Shown here in pieces: positions 49,454-59,930 of a stretch of 64,000 bases of DNA. This stretch comes from Basidiobolus meristosporus CBS 931.73 (Eukaryota > Basidiobolomycota > Basidiobolomycetes > Basidiobolales > Basidiobolaceae): contig MCFE01000096.1 in assembly GCA_002104905.1 (NCBI GenBank), forward strand, positions 109,075-173,074, in the 5' to 3' direction. A model generated the notes under the pieces. That model saw nothing but the letters and a program-made list of their open reading frames with translations. It was not told the DNA's origin and did no database searches. The translations under genes were made by a program, and so were the position numbers. Position 1 is the stretch's first letter. Each line of letters opens with the position of its first letter.

Positions 49454-50048
49454 CAAAATTGTGTCCATATCACTTTGGGTATCAGAGATCAGAATCCATA
49501 CAAGTTAACTTATATTCCACCTGATGGTTAAGCCTATAGAGTAAATCATATGAAGTAACATCAAAACTTTGGCACAGAGAACTTGATCATGCCAACGCTG
49601 ATTATTTAAGTAAGGTGATAAAAAATCAGCTAATTTCTATAACAATAGTTGATCCCCCAGCTAATTTGGATCACTGTGAAGCCTGCATATAGGGGAAATT
49701 GTTGTAAAAATTTGTATTTCCACCTAAATATTCACCTAACTTAGTCACTTAGATCATCACCTTCAAATCCTAGAGAATACTGACCAAATTCCTTGTCGGG
49801 ATTTACTTAGAATATTTTCACCAAGATACCAGGTACCCAGAACATGAAAATTCTCAAAGTTGTCCAAACAGCCCCAAACTTTGCACACATGTTCTTGGGA
49901 CCTTCCTTAACCTATTCTACATGTTTGTAATGCCAAGACCAGGTAAAAGTATAAATACCACTTTTATATTCAATTAATCATTAAGTGAAAACCACATAAT
50001 CTACTTGTTCTCCCAATCACTTCCAATATCTCCAAGACTCTTACAACA

Positions 50049-50060
50049 GGTTATGAGCCC
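50049..50060 (+). promoter_or_regulatory. Primer-binding site matching initiator tRNA-Met anticodon arm
   Basis: GGTTATGAGCCC starts at the first base after the 5' LTR. It is the exact reverse complement of the anticodon stem-loop segment GGGCUCAUAACC of the eukaryotic initiator tRNA-Met (sequence known from yeast). Priming with a half-molecule of this tRNA is known for Drosophila copia and yeast Ty5. Related sites with one or two changes follow LTRs at 3248, 9974 (minus strand), 47255 and 60388. Confidence 0.8.
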
Positions 50061-50079
50061 CAAGCTGTCACTCTCTGCA

Positions 50080-50825
50080 ATGTCTACTACTGCTATTACT
50101 GGAATTTTTCCCTCCGCTGAAAAGTTGGATGGATCTAACTACCAAGTGTGGAAGGTGAAGATGAAGATGCTGCTACAAGAAAGAGGCCGTTGGGATATTG
50201 TCATGCAAGAAGAATGCCCTCCTAAAAACGTAGGAGAGGAAGCCTTAAAGTACCAGAAGAAAGAATAAAATGCCATTAACTGCATTTGCCTTAATGTCAA
50301 GGACAAATTGCTAATTCAATGCTCAAGAGCAAAAACAGCAAAGAATGCCTGGAAAGCATTAGAAGACACCTACCAGTCATGTTCAGCTGCCAAGAAGATG
50401 TATCTGAGACAAAAATTCTTTACTACAAAGATGCTGCCAGGAGAAGAAATGAAAAATCTAATTAACAGAATTACCCTGCTGGTAGATGAGATGGAATCTG
50501 TGGGCATACCAACTACTGATGAGGATGTGATAGTTACCATCCTGAATAGCCTGACAGACAAGTTTCAGGGCCTTGTATCAGCCCTAGAGTCCAGAACTGA
50601 AGATTTGACCTTAAATTACATATATGGAAGGCTCCTGGATGAAGAATTAAGAAAATCAAGTGCTAATAAGAAGGAAGAAGAAAATGCTTTAATAAGCAAT
50701 GATAAGCAACAAAGGAGGTACCCAAGACCCTACAAAGGCAACAGCAACCTGTTTTGTAACTACTGCAAAAGGAAAGGACTCACATCAGACCAGTGTCTCA
50801 AAAAGAAAGATAATCAGCAAAAGAA
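50080..50825 (+). pseudogene. Copia gag, interrupted
   Basis: Gag starts MSTTAITGIF at 50080 and reads LDGSNYQVWKVKMKMLLQ. A TAA at 50266-50268 breaks it; the copy near 60595 has CAA (Gln) there. It continues from about 50269 with a UBN2-type capsid segment (DTYQSC, KFFTTKMLPGEE, LVDEMESVG). The zinc knuckle at 50755-50796 reads C-x2-C-x4-L-x4-C, the His replaced by Leu, which should disturb RNA packaging. The normal end of gag is cut off by the insertion at 50831. Confidence 0.85.
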
Positions 50826-50830
50826 GCCTG

Positions 50831-51525
50831 TGTTGTATCCAAGAGAAAGTGTAATAAAACTCTTGAATGGTTTAACTGAACCAAAGGGACAATTAAGTGC
50901 AGAATCTTAGAATTGTCAGAGAGTGGCAGAAATATTAGCGGAAGGATTCTGATCTAATGTTGGTCTTGGATATAGCTGGGTTGGCTATAAAGACAATGAT
51001 ATTTGTTTGCTAGGCAGGCTAGGCTTGGTGTTCTTTGGAGTGCTATATATACTAGGCTTGGATAGAAACTAGAACAGAATTGTTGGATTCTTATTTTTGC
51101 TGCAACAGAATCTTAATTTTGTTGAGACACACACTAAACCAAAAGGTTCAGTGAACTTTATTTATACTTTTCTGATCAAGTTGAGTTAGTAAGTGCCAAG
51201 GGACTGGATTGATTGAAATCAATTTGGGTGTTCATAGGTGCATAAGATAAATGAAAATTACATCATCAATCAACTGATGTCTTGGCAACTGCACAGTGGT
51301 GGATAGATCTCAGATGACTAATCACCTGGGAAGGCTTAGCAGATAGGTTGATAACGTAATGACCATTTGAAAATAGATCAGGTGTGATAGCTAAAAATAG
51401 ATTTTGAGGTGGGATAAAATAAACTGTAACTGGGATTTGTTATGTTTGGGTTAGGGAAAATCAGTTAGGGTGCTAGATTTTCAAACAGAGTAAAATTGCT
51501 AAGTTTTATATGTTGATGCACAACG
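50831..51525 (+). mobile_element. 695-bp insertion with 5-bp target duplication (candidate solo LTR)
   Basis: The insertion is flanked by GCCTG on both sides (50826-50830 and 51526-51530). It starts TGTTGT and ends ACAACG, an imperfect terminal inverted repeat. The older copy at 48715-48760 lacks it. It has no coding potential and includes a CTATATATAC stretch, which would suit an LTR promoter. It does not resemble the 349-bp copia LTR, so it is from a different family. Confidence 0.7.
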
Positions 51526-51530
51526 GCCTG

Positions 51531-54500
51531 AATATGGAAATGCAGCAACAACTGAAGATAGACTATTCATATCTGCACTAAATAAGACCACAAACAAGGA
51601 TTTTCAGACATGGTATATTGACTCTGGAGCTTCTCAACACTTTACGCACCAAAAAGAACTTTTTACCCATTATCAAGAAATTCCAATTACAAAGGTTTTC
51701 ATGGGTGACAATACAACACTTGATGCAATGGGAGAAGGAACTATCCAAGTAAACCTAAGAAGCAGTGAAGGAAGCCATATACTGACCTTTAAAGAAGTAC
51801 TCTATGTACCAGAAATAGCCAAGAACCTACTCTCTGTAAGCAAGGCCACAGCAGAAGGACTCAGTTTCAGTTTTGACAATTCTGGATGCAGGATCACTGA
51901 TCAAAATGGTGCCCATATTGCTTTGGGCATCAGAGATCAGAATCTATACAAGTTGACTTACATTCCATCATATTTGGAGGCCAATATACGTAACTTAAAT
52001 GAAGAAACACCAATGCTTTGGCACAGGAGATTTGGATACATCAATTTTGATTATTTGCGCAAAATGATCAAAGATCAGCTAATTTCTGGAGTGAAAGTTG
52101 ATCCCCCAGCTAATTTGGAGCACTGTGAAGCCTGCATATATGGGAAACAAGCCAGACAACTGTTCAAGAGCTCTGGGTTAATCAAAACTAAGAAAAAATT
52201 AGATCTAATTCACTCAGATCTGTGTGGACCTATGCAAAATTAATCCTTAGGTGGGATGAAGTATTTAAGCACTTTTATTGATGATTATACAAGATACACA
52301 TGGGTTTACTTCATGAAGAGAAAGGAAGAAGCTCTGTCTAAGCGCAGGGAGTTTAAAGCCATAGTGGAGAGAGAAACTGGAGAAAAAATCAAGAAAATAT
52401 GCTCTGACAATGGTGGAGAATATACCTCAAAACTCTTCATCCACTTCTGCAAAATTCATGGGATAAAGCAAGAGACTACTGTACCATACTCCCCACAGCA
52501 AAATGGAGTAGCAGAACAAGCTAATAGATCAATAATTGATTTGGCAAGATCTATGATCCATGATCAAAAATTATCCTATGATTTTTGGGAGGAATCAGTT
52601 GCCACTGCTGTATATCTTAAAAATAGGAGTTATAACAGAATACTTCGTGATTCTACTCCATTTGAAGCATGGTATGGATACAGACCAAGTGCAGAACATC
52701 TAATAATATTTGGGTGTACCACATATGCCAAAAAACTGGCTGGAAATCAGTCAAAATATGAGCCAAAAAGTGTAAAATGCATATTTTTGGGCTACTGCAA
52801 TGAGAGTAAGGCATACAGACTCTACAATACCAAAGCAAAGAAGCTTATCAAGTCCAGGGATGTGTTGTTTGATGAAAATTCAAAATTTTCACAAAAAATG
52901 ACATCAGATGATGACAAAAATTGATCTCAAGTCTACCAATTGTCAGGACTGAATCAGAGCAAAACAATGCAAATTTTTTCACTCCAGAGGACTCTACAAC
53001 TGTGGTTCAGCCAGAATCAGTGCCCAGGAATATCCCAGAAGTGATCATTCCAGTATCAAATGCCCGGAGATCCAATTGGACAAGAAATAGTCCAAATTAC
53101 TATATCAATGAGGGTACAAACTTAGCCTATGCCTATTCAGTCCATGTTGATGAACCACAGACTGTAAAAGAGGCCCTAAAAAGCCCTCAGACAAGGTTTT
53201 GGAGATCTGCAATGATTAAGGAATATCAGGCACTGATGGAAAATCAAACTTGGGACTTAGTCAAACTACCAATCAACCAAAAATCAATTGGATGCAGATG
53301 GGTCTTCAAGACAAAATACAAGGCTGATGGTACAATTGAAAGATACAAAGCAAGACTTGTAGCCAAAGGATACTCTCAAACAAAAGGACTTGACTATACT
53401 GAGACCTTTGCACCAGTAGCCAAGTTTAATTCCATCTGATTAATATTGGCTATTGCAGCCAAATATAAGTTTTTTATTCATCAAATGGATGTAAAAACTG
53501 CATTTTTGAATAGAGAACTTGATGAGGACATGTATATGGACCAGCCTGATAGGTTTGTTGATCAAGATAACCCCAATTTGGTCTGCAAGCTTAAAAAGTC
53601 ACTATATGGTCTCAAAAAATCACCAAGAGCCTGGAATTGCAAGATAGATTCTTATTTGGAATCTTTGAGTTTCAAAAGAAGTAATGCTGACTATAGTATA
53701 TAATATAAGCCCAATAGAGCAAATCCAGTTCTATTAGCTCTATATGTGGATGATCTTATTACAGCCACCAAAAACCTAGAAACATTGGAAGAGACTAAAT
53801 CCAGCCTATCTAAGGGAGTTCAAGATGTCCAATCTAGGAGAACTCAGTTACTACTTACGGATTAAGTTCTCCATAGAGAGAAGTACCCTGACTATCACCC
53901 TAAGCCAATCCAAGTATATTCAAGATATACTAAAGAAGTACAAAATGGAAGACTGTCAACTGGCAGCTACCCCAATGGAGACAAACCTTAACTTGGTCAA
54001 AACTCAACCAAATCAAGAGAGCTTGGTGCCATCTGAAAGCCCTGACTTTCCTTATCAATCTATGGTCGGCAGTCTGATGTATATCATGCTTGGAACATGT
54101 CCAGATATCTCATATTCAGTGGGAGTTGTCAGCCAACAAAATCAGAACTATGGATCTGATTGTATTGCAGCAGTTAAGCGGATTTTTAGATACCTAAAAG
54201 GAACTGCTGATATCTGCTTAAGATACACTTATAAGGATTCAGAACAGGATCTTGTGGGATACTCTGATGCTGATTGGGGACAAAATTTAGAAGACAGAAG
54301 ATCCACCACAGGATACACCTTTCTTTACTGTAAAGGAGCAATATCATGGAATTCAAGAAAGCAACCAACTGTAGCACTTTCCACCACAGAGGTAGAGTAT
54401 AGGGCAGCCTGTGAAGCTACAAAAGAAGCAATGTGGTTAAGAAAGCTGTTTACAGATTTAGGCCTATGTCAAAAAACACCTATTACTTTATTTCAAGATA

Positions 54501-54724
54501 ATCAAGGATGTATACAATTAGGTAGAAATCCAGCTTTTCATGCTAGAACCAAGCACATAGATATTAGACATCATTTCATACATGAAGCTATAGAGAATAA
54601 CTTAGTTAGCTTAGTTTACTGTCCTACAGATGAACTGATTGCAGACATATTTACCAAACCATTAGCTAGAGACAAGTTTGAATATCTTAGGTCAAAATTA
54701 GGACTAGTTAGTATGAACATTTAG
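51531..54724 (+). pseudogene. Copia pol (protease, integrase, RT, RNase H), interrupted
   Basis: Protease has WYIDSGAS (51611-51634). The GAG-pre-integrase zinc region and the integrase core follow: HSDLCGPM, CSDNGGEY and the PYSPQQNGVAE block give the D,D,E triad. RT has QMDVKTAFLN and YVDDL (53742-53756). RNase H has GYSDADWG and ends at the TAG 54722-54724 after LVSMNI. Lesions: TAA at 52241-52243 (Gln expected), a frame change at about 52912-52924, TGA at 53437-53439, TAA at 53701-53703, and a 1-nt insertion near 53815. The product cannot be made as a whole. Confidence 0.92.
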
Positions 54725-55084
54725 CTGAGTGGGAGTGTTGTAAAAGTTTGTATTTCCACCTAAATATTCACCTAACTTAGTCACTTACATCATTACCTTC
54801 AAATCCTAGAGAATACTGACCAAATTCCTTGTCGGGATTTACTTAAAATATTTTCACCAAAATACCAGGTACCCAGAACATGAAAATTCTCAAAGTTGTC
54901 CAAACAGCCCCAAACTTTGCACACATGTTCTTGGGACCTTCCTTAACCTATTCTACATGTTTGTAATGCCAAGACCAGGTAAAAGTGTAAAAACTACTTT
55001 TACATTCAATTAATCATTAAGTGAAAACCACATAATCTACTTGTTCTCCCAATCACTTCCAATATCTCCAAGACTCTTACAACA

Positions 55085-56595
55085 ATCAGACCAAAGGCAG
55101 AAATGTCTCAAGGAAGGTCCCATGGGGCTGTGTATGCGGTTGGGAGCTTTTGAGCAAGTGTCAGGTATTGCTGCCTTGCAAGCTTTCAGCAAATCTTTAA
55201 AACAGCCAATACCTCATAAGCAAGATTTGAAATGAATATACCAGGACTAAACCAAGATCCAAGCAGAATCATACAGTATTCAGGTGTATACTTGGTGTAT
55301 AAAGCAAGAATATGGTTTCAGCATCTTTAGAACATATCACTGACTAAATGGAAAAGCCATATTGATGCAACTGCAATGCTGATTGGATCTAACCTAGGTG
55401 TCAGCTCTTGTAAAAAATAATAAGGGGCCTTGACACTGCCAGACACTTGCTTGCAAAATGAGAATTATGAATGCAATGATGCAAAATATGCAATCAGGGG
55501 ATAGGTATAGTGACAGTTCTGAATGTAAAGTACTGTTAAAAGTCCAACAATTATAGTTTATACAAGTATCATCTTAGGAAAAGACAAATGTGAATCTCAG
55601 CAATATAAATGAGAAAATTCCATTGAATTATCAGCAGTTAGCCAATATTGCATGACAAAATACTAGACTAATGCAATCAATACTCTTTTGTTGGTCAACA
55701 TTGTCTTGATATCAACAAATCTGCACCAGGAGTGGGCCAAGCCTGAAAAATATGGTTTATAGGTCTCTTACAGAGAGAGATTAACCAGACACTTAGATAT
55801 ATGCCAAAATGCAAAGCAGTGAATATCCACGCTGCCAGTGCTTGCTAAGTTTACCCACGTAGAGTATTTCAGTATACAGGTCCGGAATAACATATCAGAA
55901 ACTAAGAAATTGGCAGCTGCAGAGAATGAAGCTTTTTAGCTCCAGTCCGGTTTTCACACTGTAAATGCGATCAGAAATCAGCTGCTGGGCTTATACTGCA
56001 ATGCAGGCGCCAAATTGAGATTAATCAGTATTGATCAGAAATTGATTGCTGGGCTTACATGACCAGGCAGGCTTCCAATTAAAGTTTATACAACGTGGTC
56101 AATGAGATTGGCGCACGCACCAACGCCGGGTTGCGGAACAACTTCCCTTTTAGAGGATAGTAATATGATCTGGCAACATGGGCTAGTATGGCAAACAAAA
56201 TACCACGGAACATCATGATAAACTCACTTTTAACCGAGCCAATCACCACTCTGATATTCCTTATTTGAAAGTGGTGGCGGAAATTGGTTTAGGTTGAGGC
56301 TTGTATGGCATCACATGGTGGATGCAATGCCCTGGTGAGACCGTTTGTGGAAGACGATGCGTACTGCGCGGAGCCCGAAGCTATGCTATGATCTAAGGGT
56401 TATTCTAGAGTGGCGCCACTATTTGATATATCACAAAGCAGGTATATTCTATACTCAGCGACATTTAGAAGTATTATTGAATAAAGCATTCTTTGTGGCT
56501 CTCTTCACCGCCCGCTCCATCCCTATGCTCAGTAATTCATGAATGCATCAACACACGTATATGAAATAATGGGGATTTATTGAATGTATATGCTA
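55085..56595. other. AT-rich spacer, no gene recognised
   Basis: About 1.5 kb after the copia 3' LTR. It is not the continuation of the older copia copy that precedes the 5' LTR. ORFs up to 65 aa lack features. The 3' part (after about 56400) is the downstream region of the minus-strand secreted gene. Confidence 0.5.
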
Positions 56596-57402
56596 TTATT
56601 TACGATTAACTTCGGGTATAAGGGCGTTCATTGCACAATTGGAGTACTGAAGCCATTGCCCTATTTGATGGTTACAAGCGTACGACCAACCATTGTTGCC
56701 ATCGATAGAGAGATAAATCGAGTCACCTTGGCCGACTATGCCGGAGCCATAGCATTTTGCATCTCCACGCTTGCTGGTTAGCCCTCCCCAGCTTGGATAG
56801 CAGAAATCTCCACCATTGATACGGTAACATTGTCGCCCAAACACTGCGGTCCGGAACTCCTCGTTCTCGGAGCCCAGATTATCCACCAGCTGGCTCAGGC
56901 CAGAGCGCAAACTATAAGAACCGAAGTTTTTTCCAGTCACGTTTGCCAGGAACCGCCACTCATCGTTAACCCTAATTTGGGCAGTAAATACTGCGTCTGG
57001 CCCAGAGGGCTGAACATCGAGCCGCATTCTGTAGCTCTCACCTGTCTTCCAATCCAGGTTCATAGTTACTTTGGATCCTGGCTGCTCTGTGGCGTTCTGA
57101 GATACAGCATCGCGGGAGATAGCGGATATTTCTGTCTTGCCACTTTGGCCCCGGTCGAAAAGAGTGAAAACAAGCGACCTATGTGAGGAACTGTCTGCGT
57201 ACAGGCTAAAGTACCCAGCGTCGAAATTTACGCCAGTCCACATTCCCGGTGACGCGTCTCCACCTTGAATTACTTCAATGTCGGATTCAAAGCTCGTTAC
57301 AGTACCGATATTCCAATCCGGAAAGTCATTAGCAAGCCTGAACTGAGCAGCTTGAACCAAGGAGAGTGCGGATAGCAAGGATAACGGAAGGAAGGCTTTC
57401 AT
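56596..57402 (-). CDS. Secreted DUF3472-like protein 1
   Basis: An intronless gene of 268 residues. The start at 57402 gives a clear signal peptide (MKAFLPLSLLSALSLVQA) and sits about 42 bp after a TATA box (57444-57451); the in-frame ATG 27 nt upstream would be too close to that box. The mature protein has a beta-rich domain: GYFSLYADSS, VFTLFD, then LDWKTGESYRMRLDV, FTAQIRVNDEWRFLANV, and FGRQCYRINGG. This order (GYF, VWD-like, W-x-x-G-x-x-Y, W-x-x-x-A, YGNQ-like) resembles DUF3472 proteins, best known from bacteria. A Cys-containing tail (about six Cys in all) suggests disulfides. The function is unknown; carbohydrate binding is a guess. The neighbour at 57748 is a diverged relative. Confidence 0.7.
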   Translation of the reverse strand: MKAFLPLSLLSALSLVQAAQFRLANDFPDWNIGTVTSFESDIEVIQGGDASPGMWTGVNFDAGYFSLYADSSSHRSLVFTLFDRGQSGKTEISAISRDAVSQNATEQPGSKVTMNLDWKTGESYRMRLDVQPSGPDAVFTAQIRVNDEWRFLANVTGKNFGSYSLRSGLSQLVDNLGSENEEFRTAVFGRQCYRINGGDFCYPSWGGLTSKRGDAKCYGSGIVGQGDSIYLSIDGNNGWSYACNHQIGQWLQYSNCAMNALIPEVNRK

Positions 57403-57747
57403 ACTTAAGGATTTACTGTATACCGACATGAGCCAGAGTAGTCTTTATATACGGCAGAGATTCCCGGGTATTTACGGTCTGGATCAACATTTAACAGTTG
57501 CTTTTCAATCCGAAGTGCCTGGAAGAATTCGGGGATGCCAGATATGAACGGTTGACCAGCAGCCCTTGCACACACTTCTTTTCGATTCTCATGTGGCAAA
57601 TCCTCATTCGACGCGCACAGACCGTAAGCAAAAGCCTCACACGAAAATAGATAGTAACGTGGGTTATTCTGGCTCCCACCGGGGATAGATAGTAGACCTC
57701 TGTCTCGTATAAATACTACAAGCCGACCCATTCATCAGAAAAACATA
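57403..57747. promoter_or_regulatory. Shared divergent promoter of the secreted gene pair
   Basis: The 345-bp spacer has a TATA box for each gene at the same distance: TATATAAA on the minus strand (57444-57451) and TATAAATA on the plus strand (about 57706-57713), both about 40 bp before the respective ATG. The arrangement suggests co-expression. A 108-aa minus-strand ORF across it is judged to be chance. Confidence 0.65.
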
Positions 57748-58860
57748 ATGAAATTCAAGAGTCTCCTATTAGCCGTAACAGCCGGGCTTTTCCTTTCAGT
57801 CAAGAACACATCTGCCAGTGGACTGTGGATTTTTGGTAGCGGTAATGGCCAAAGCCTTGTTGGTGATGCCGGACCGTCCTATACCGGCTTTGTAACATCT
57901 GTGGAGGTTCCGGCTGGATACGACCCGGAAGGAACCTACTATTGTGCTGCAGGGTGGTACCTCGGGTACTTTGGCCTACAAAGCAACCCTGGTGATGTCC
58001 ACGATGCGATATTTACAGTATGGAATATGGAGGATAACGTACCTCCCGAAGTGCTGGAAACCTATCCAAATGCCCAGGTTGAGTGGTGCCAGAGCGATGA
58101 CTGCGCCGAGGGTCGGGCTGTCCAAATCAATGTTGTACCTGACCATGATTTCTGGAAGCCTGGAACCAAGTATTGGCTTATGGCAGAGATGGTGAAGGAA
58201 GGCAACGATGTAATATACACCGCCTCGATTTTCAAGGATGGCCAGTGGCATATATTCGGAAAAGTCCGGGGTCCGAACTACGCAAAGATGAGTGTGCCAG
58301 TTAACTATTATTATCAATTCCTTGAGGATTTCGTTGGGAATACAGATGCCCCCCGACGCGTAACATATGGAAACCAGTTTTACCGACTTGAAGGATCCGA
58401 AAAATGGGGGCCTATGGAATACTTCTCAGCTCAAGATGAAATGAGTGGAGTAAACACAACAGTGATTAACACGATGAAGCTAAGCCCAAGTGGCAATAGT
58501 TTTGACCTAGCACTTGACGGCCTCCTACCTGCCGGCAAGACTAACCCTACGCAAGTACCGCCTGTAGCATATGAGGAGCGCAATATCAAGAGTCTTCCAT
58601 CTTTTCTCGGGATTGATACAATTGAGCTTCCCACACGTCCACATCTCGAGCCTTGGAGGGAGCCCAGCTCAGCACGGTGCCCACGTCCAGTGCTGCCACC
58701 TAAGTATGATCCCTCAACATCGCATAAGGACAATCGCACACAAGATACCTTGCTTCACAAGGGTATTACTCTTTCTTACGACGGGGACCGTGTTGTCGCT
58801 GAAGGGCCTAATCCTTCTTGTCCCAGACCAACTTTACCACCAGTGTATAAGCATTTGTAA
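57748..58860 (+). CDS. Secreted DUF3472-like protein 2 with CPRP-LPP tail repeats
   Basis: An intronless gene of 370 residues with a signal peptide (MKFKSLLLAVTAGLFLSV). The domain matches protein 1 in order and is closer to the DUF3472 pattern: GWYLGYFGLQ, AIFTVWN, a central loop with Cys pair, KPGTKYWLMAEM, YTASIFKDGQWHIFGKVRGP, YQFLEDFVG and YGNQFYRLEG. After about residue 210 there is an extra low-order tail with two copies of a CPRP-x-LPP-x-Y motif (ARCPRPVLPPKY and SCPRPTLPPVY at the very C-terminus). No catalytic site can be named. Lack of introns, in contrast to most genes in the window, is compatible with acquisition from bacteria but does not prove it. Confidence 0.7.
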   Translation: MKFKSLLLAVTAGLFLSVKNTSASGLWIFGSGNGQSLVGDAGPSYTGFVTSVEVPAGYDPEGTYYCAAGWYLGYFGLQSNPGDVHDAIFTVWNMEDNVPPEVLETYPNAQVEWCQSDDCAEGRAVQINVVPDHDFWKPGTKYWLMAEMVKEGNDVIYTASIFKDGQWHIFGKVRGPNYAKMSVPVNYYYQFLEDFVGNTDAPRRVTYGNQFYRLEGSEKWGPMEYFSAQDEMSGVNTTVINTMKLSPSGNSFDLALDGLLPAGKTNPTQVPPVAYEERNIKSLPSFLGIDTIELPTRPHLEPWREPSSARCPRPVLPPKYDPSTSHKDNRTQDTLLHKGITLSYDGDRVVAEGPNPSCPRPTLPPVYKHL

Positions 58861-59930
58861 TAAACAAGCCCAGTATTAATTGTATCACTATTGCAAGTAC
58901 ACCCACAGCATTACCCACTGTAGCCATTTGAGGTGCAACTGGTCGTTGTGCCCATAGCGCTGATTACTGTATCCCGGGGTATGAGCCAGTAATAACTGGC
59001 ATATTAGCATGCATGGATAGAAGTACTCGACCTTTTGAATCCAAACAAGAGTAACACTCATTTTGGAGAGTAGATATACCTAATTTGTAGGATGTGCAAT
59101 ATTTGCTCAATCATGATTCCAAGCCTTCAATGGCTTTCCGGATTGGAGGGTTGCCCTAGTGACAGGTTTTGAGTCAGATATGTGTTTTTTGAACGTGAAA
59201 GGCTTTGGTGCATGCCACTGAATATTCGTACTTTCACAGGGACTCATGGCAATTAACTCAACCAATTATTCTACTGCCGTGTGTTTCTCTTGCGGCTATA
59301 CACGAACCCCGCTTAAATTGGTTAATCAGCATCACAACGCATGTGCATAATCAGCATCTCAATGCATGTGCATGAGCGTACAATGCTTCTGGGTAATCTG
59401 GAAGCTCTATAACCAGCCCTTTCCAAGAAAGGAGTAATTGTCTAGACCTTGGTTACGATTTAATACCTGATACATTTCGATCAGATTGAATCGTTACAAT
59501 CTAGATTTTGCCGATGCATCATGGTGGGCTAAGATATGCATATGTATGGAACATTCCGGGGTTAGTGCCCTAGTAGGACGAAGAGGTTTTCCAAGAATCA
59601 GTTGCTTATTCTATTTTGGCTTATCTAATGAAATACCAGGCTCATTCTCCCGCTTTGTCCTAGAAAGGGATCCGAGCTATACTCCTATTGGGTATGCCAA
59701 GTACGAAGGTTGATATTCTATATTGTAATATTTTGAAGTAAAAGGTTCTATTACTAGGGCGCTGGCTTCGAAGTACACGCAGTCAGAAAATGCAAGAATG
59801 AATCAGGCTGGCACTTGGTAAGTTAGAAGAGGCACAAATACAAAGCAGATCACTTATACGCGGCTTCAACAATTACAAATATAATATGGTAAAAACGCAA
59901 ACCATTACAAACGCAGAGTTTGTTGAAAGT
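58861..59930. other. Intergenic, short duplication only
   Basis: No gene recognised. A 25-bp unit (AATCAGCATC...GCATGTGCAT) is repeated in tandem at 59324-59348 and 59349-59373 with two differences. Confidence 0.5.

Larger units (their letters stand above)
46929..49699 (+). mobile_element. Decayed copia element with nested LTR insertions (copy 2)
   Basis: Parts in order: a 5' LTR (46929-47254), a primer-binding site GGTTGTGAGCCC at 47255-47266, gag pieces (47338-47910), an LTR pair in opposite orientation (47925-48473), the gag C-terminus with an intact CCHC knuckle (C-x2-C-x4-H-x4-C at 48659-48700), the protease region, a solo LTR (49110-49453), and pre-integrase sequence up to 49690. At this point the near-complete element at 49700-55084 begins. 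Many stops and frameshifts make it inactive. Confidence 0.85.
49700..55084 (+). mobile_element. Near full-length Ty1/copia retrotransposon
   Basis: It is 5385 bp long, bounded by 349-bp LTRs (49700-50048 and 54736-55084) with TGTTGTAA/TTACAACA ends; about nine differences between the LTRs by eye (roughly 97% identity). Internal order is gag, protease, integrase, RT, RNase H, which defines Ty1/copia. It is inserted into an older copia copy. A 695-bp secondary insertion splits the gag-protease junction. The 5-bp sequences outside the LTRs (GAAAT and ATCAG) do not match, so the original target duplication is lost or the flanks have recombined. The coding region has at least four in-frame stops and two frameshifts. 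Confidence 0.95.

Noticed and set aside
50266-52243. Repeat-induced point mutation (RIP) as the cause of the copia stops
   Set aside because: Two stops look like CAA to TAA changes, but others (TAC to TAA at 53701, and indels) do not fit, and there is no general C-to-T excess between the LTRs.
49695-55089. Target-site duplication of the full copia element
   Set aside because: The flanking 5-mers GAAAT and ATCAG do not match, and the right flank does not continue the older copia copy.
57405-57731. 108-aa minus-strand ORF in the spacer between the two secreted genes
   Set aside because: It overlaps both TATA boxes and has no recognisable feature; treated as promoter DNA.
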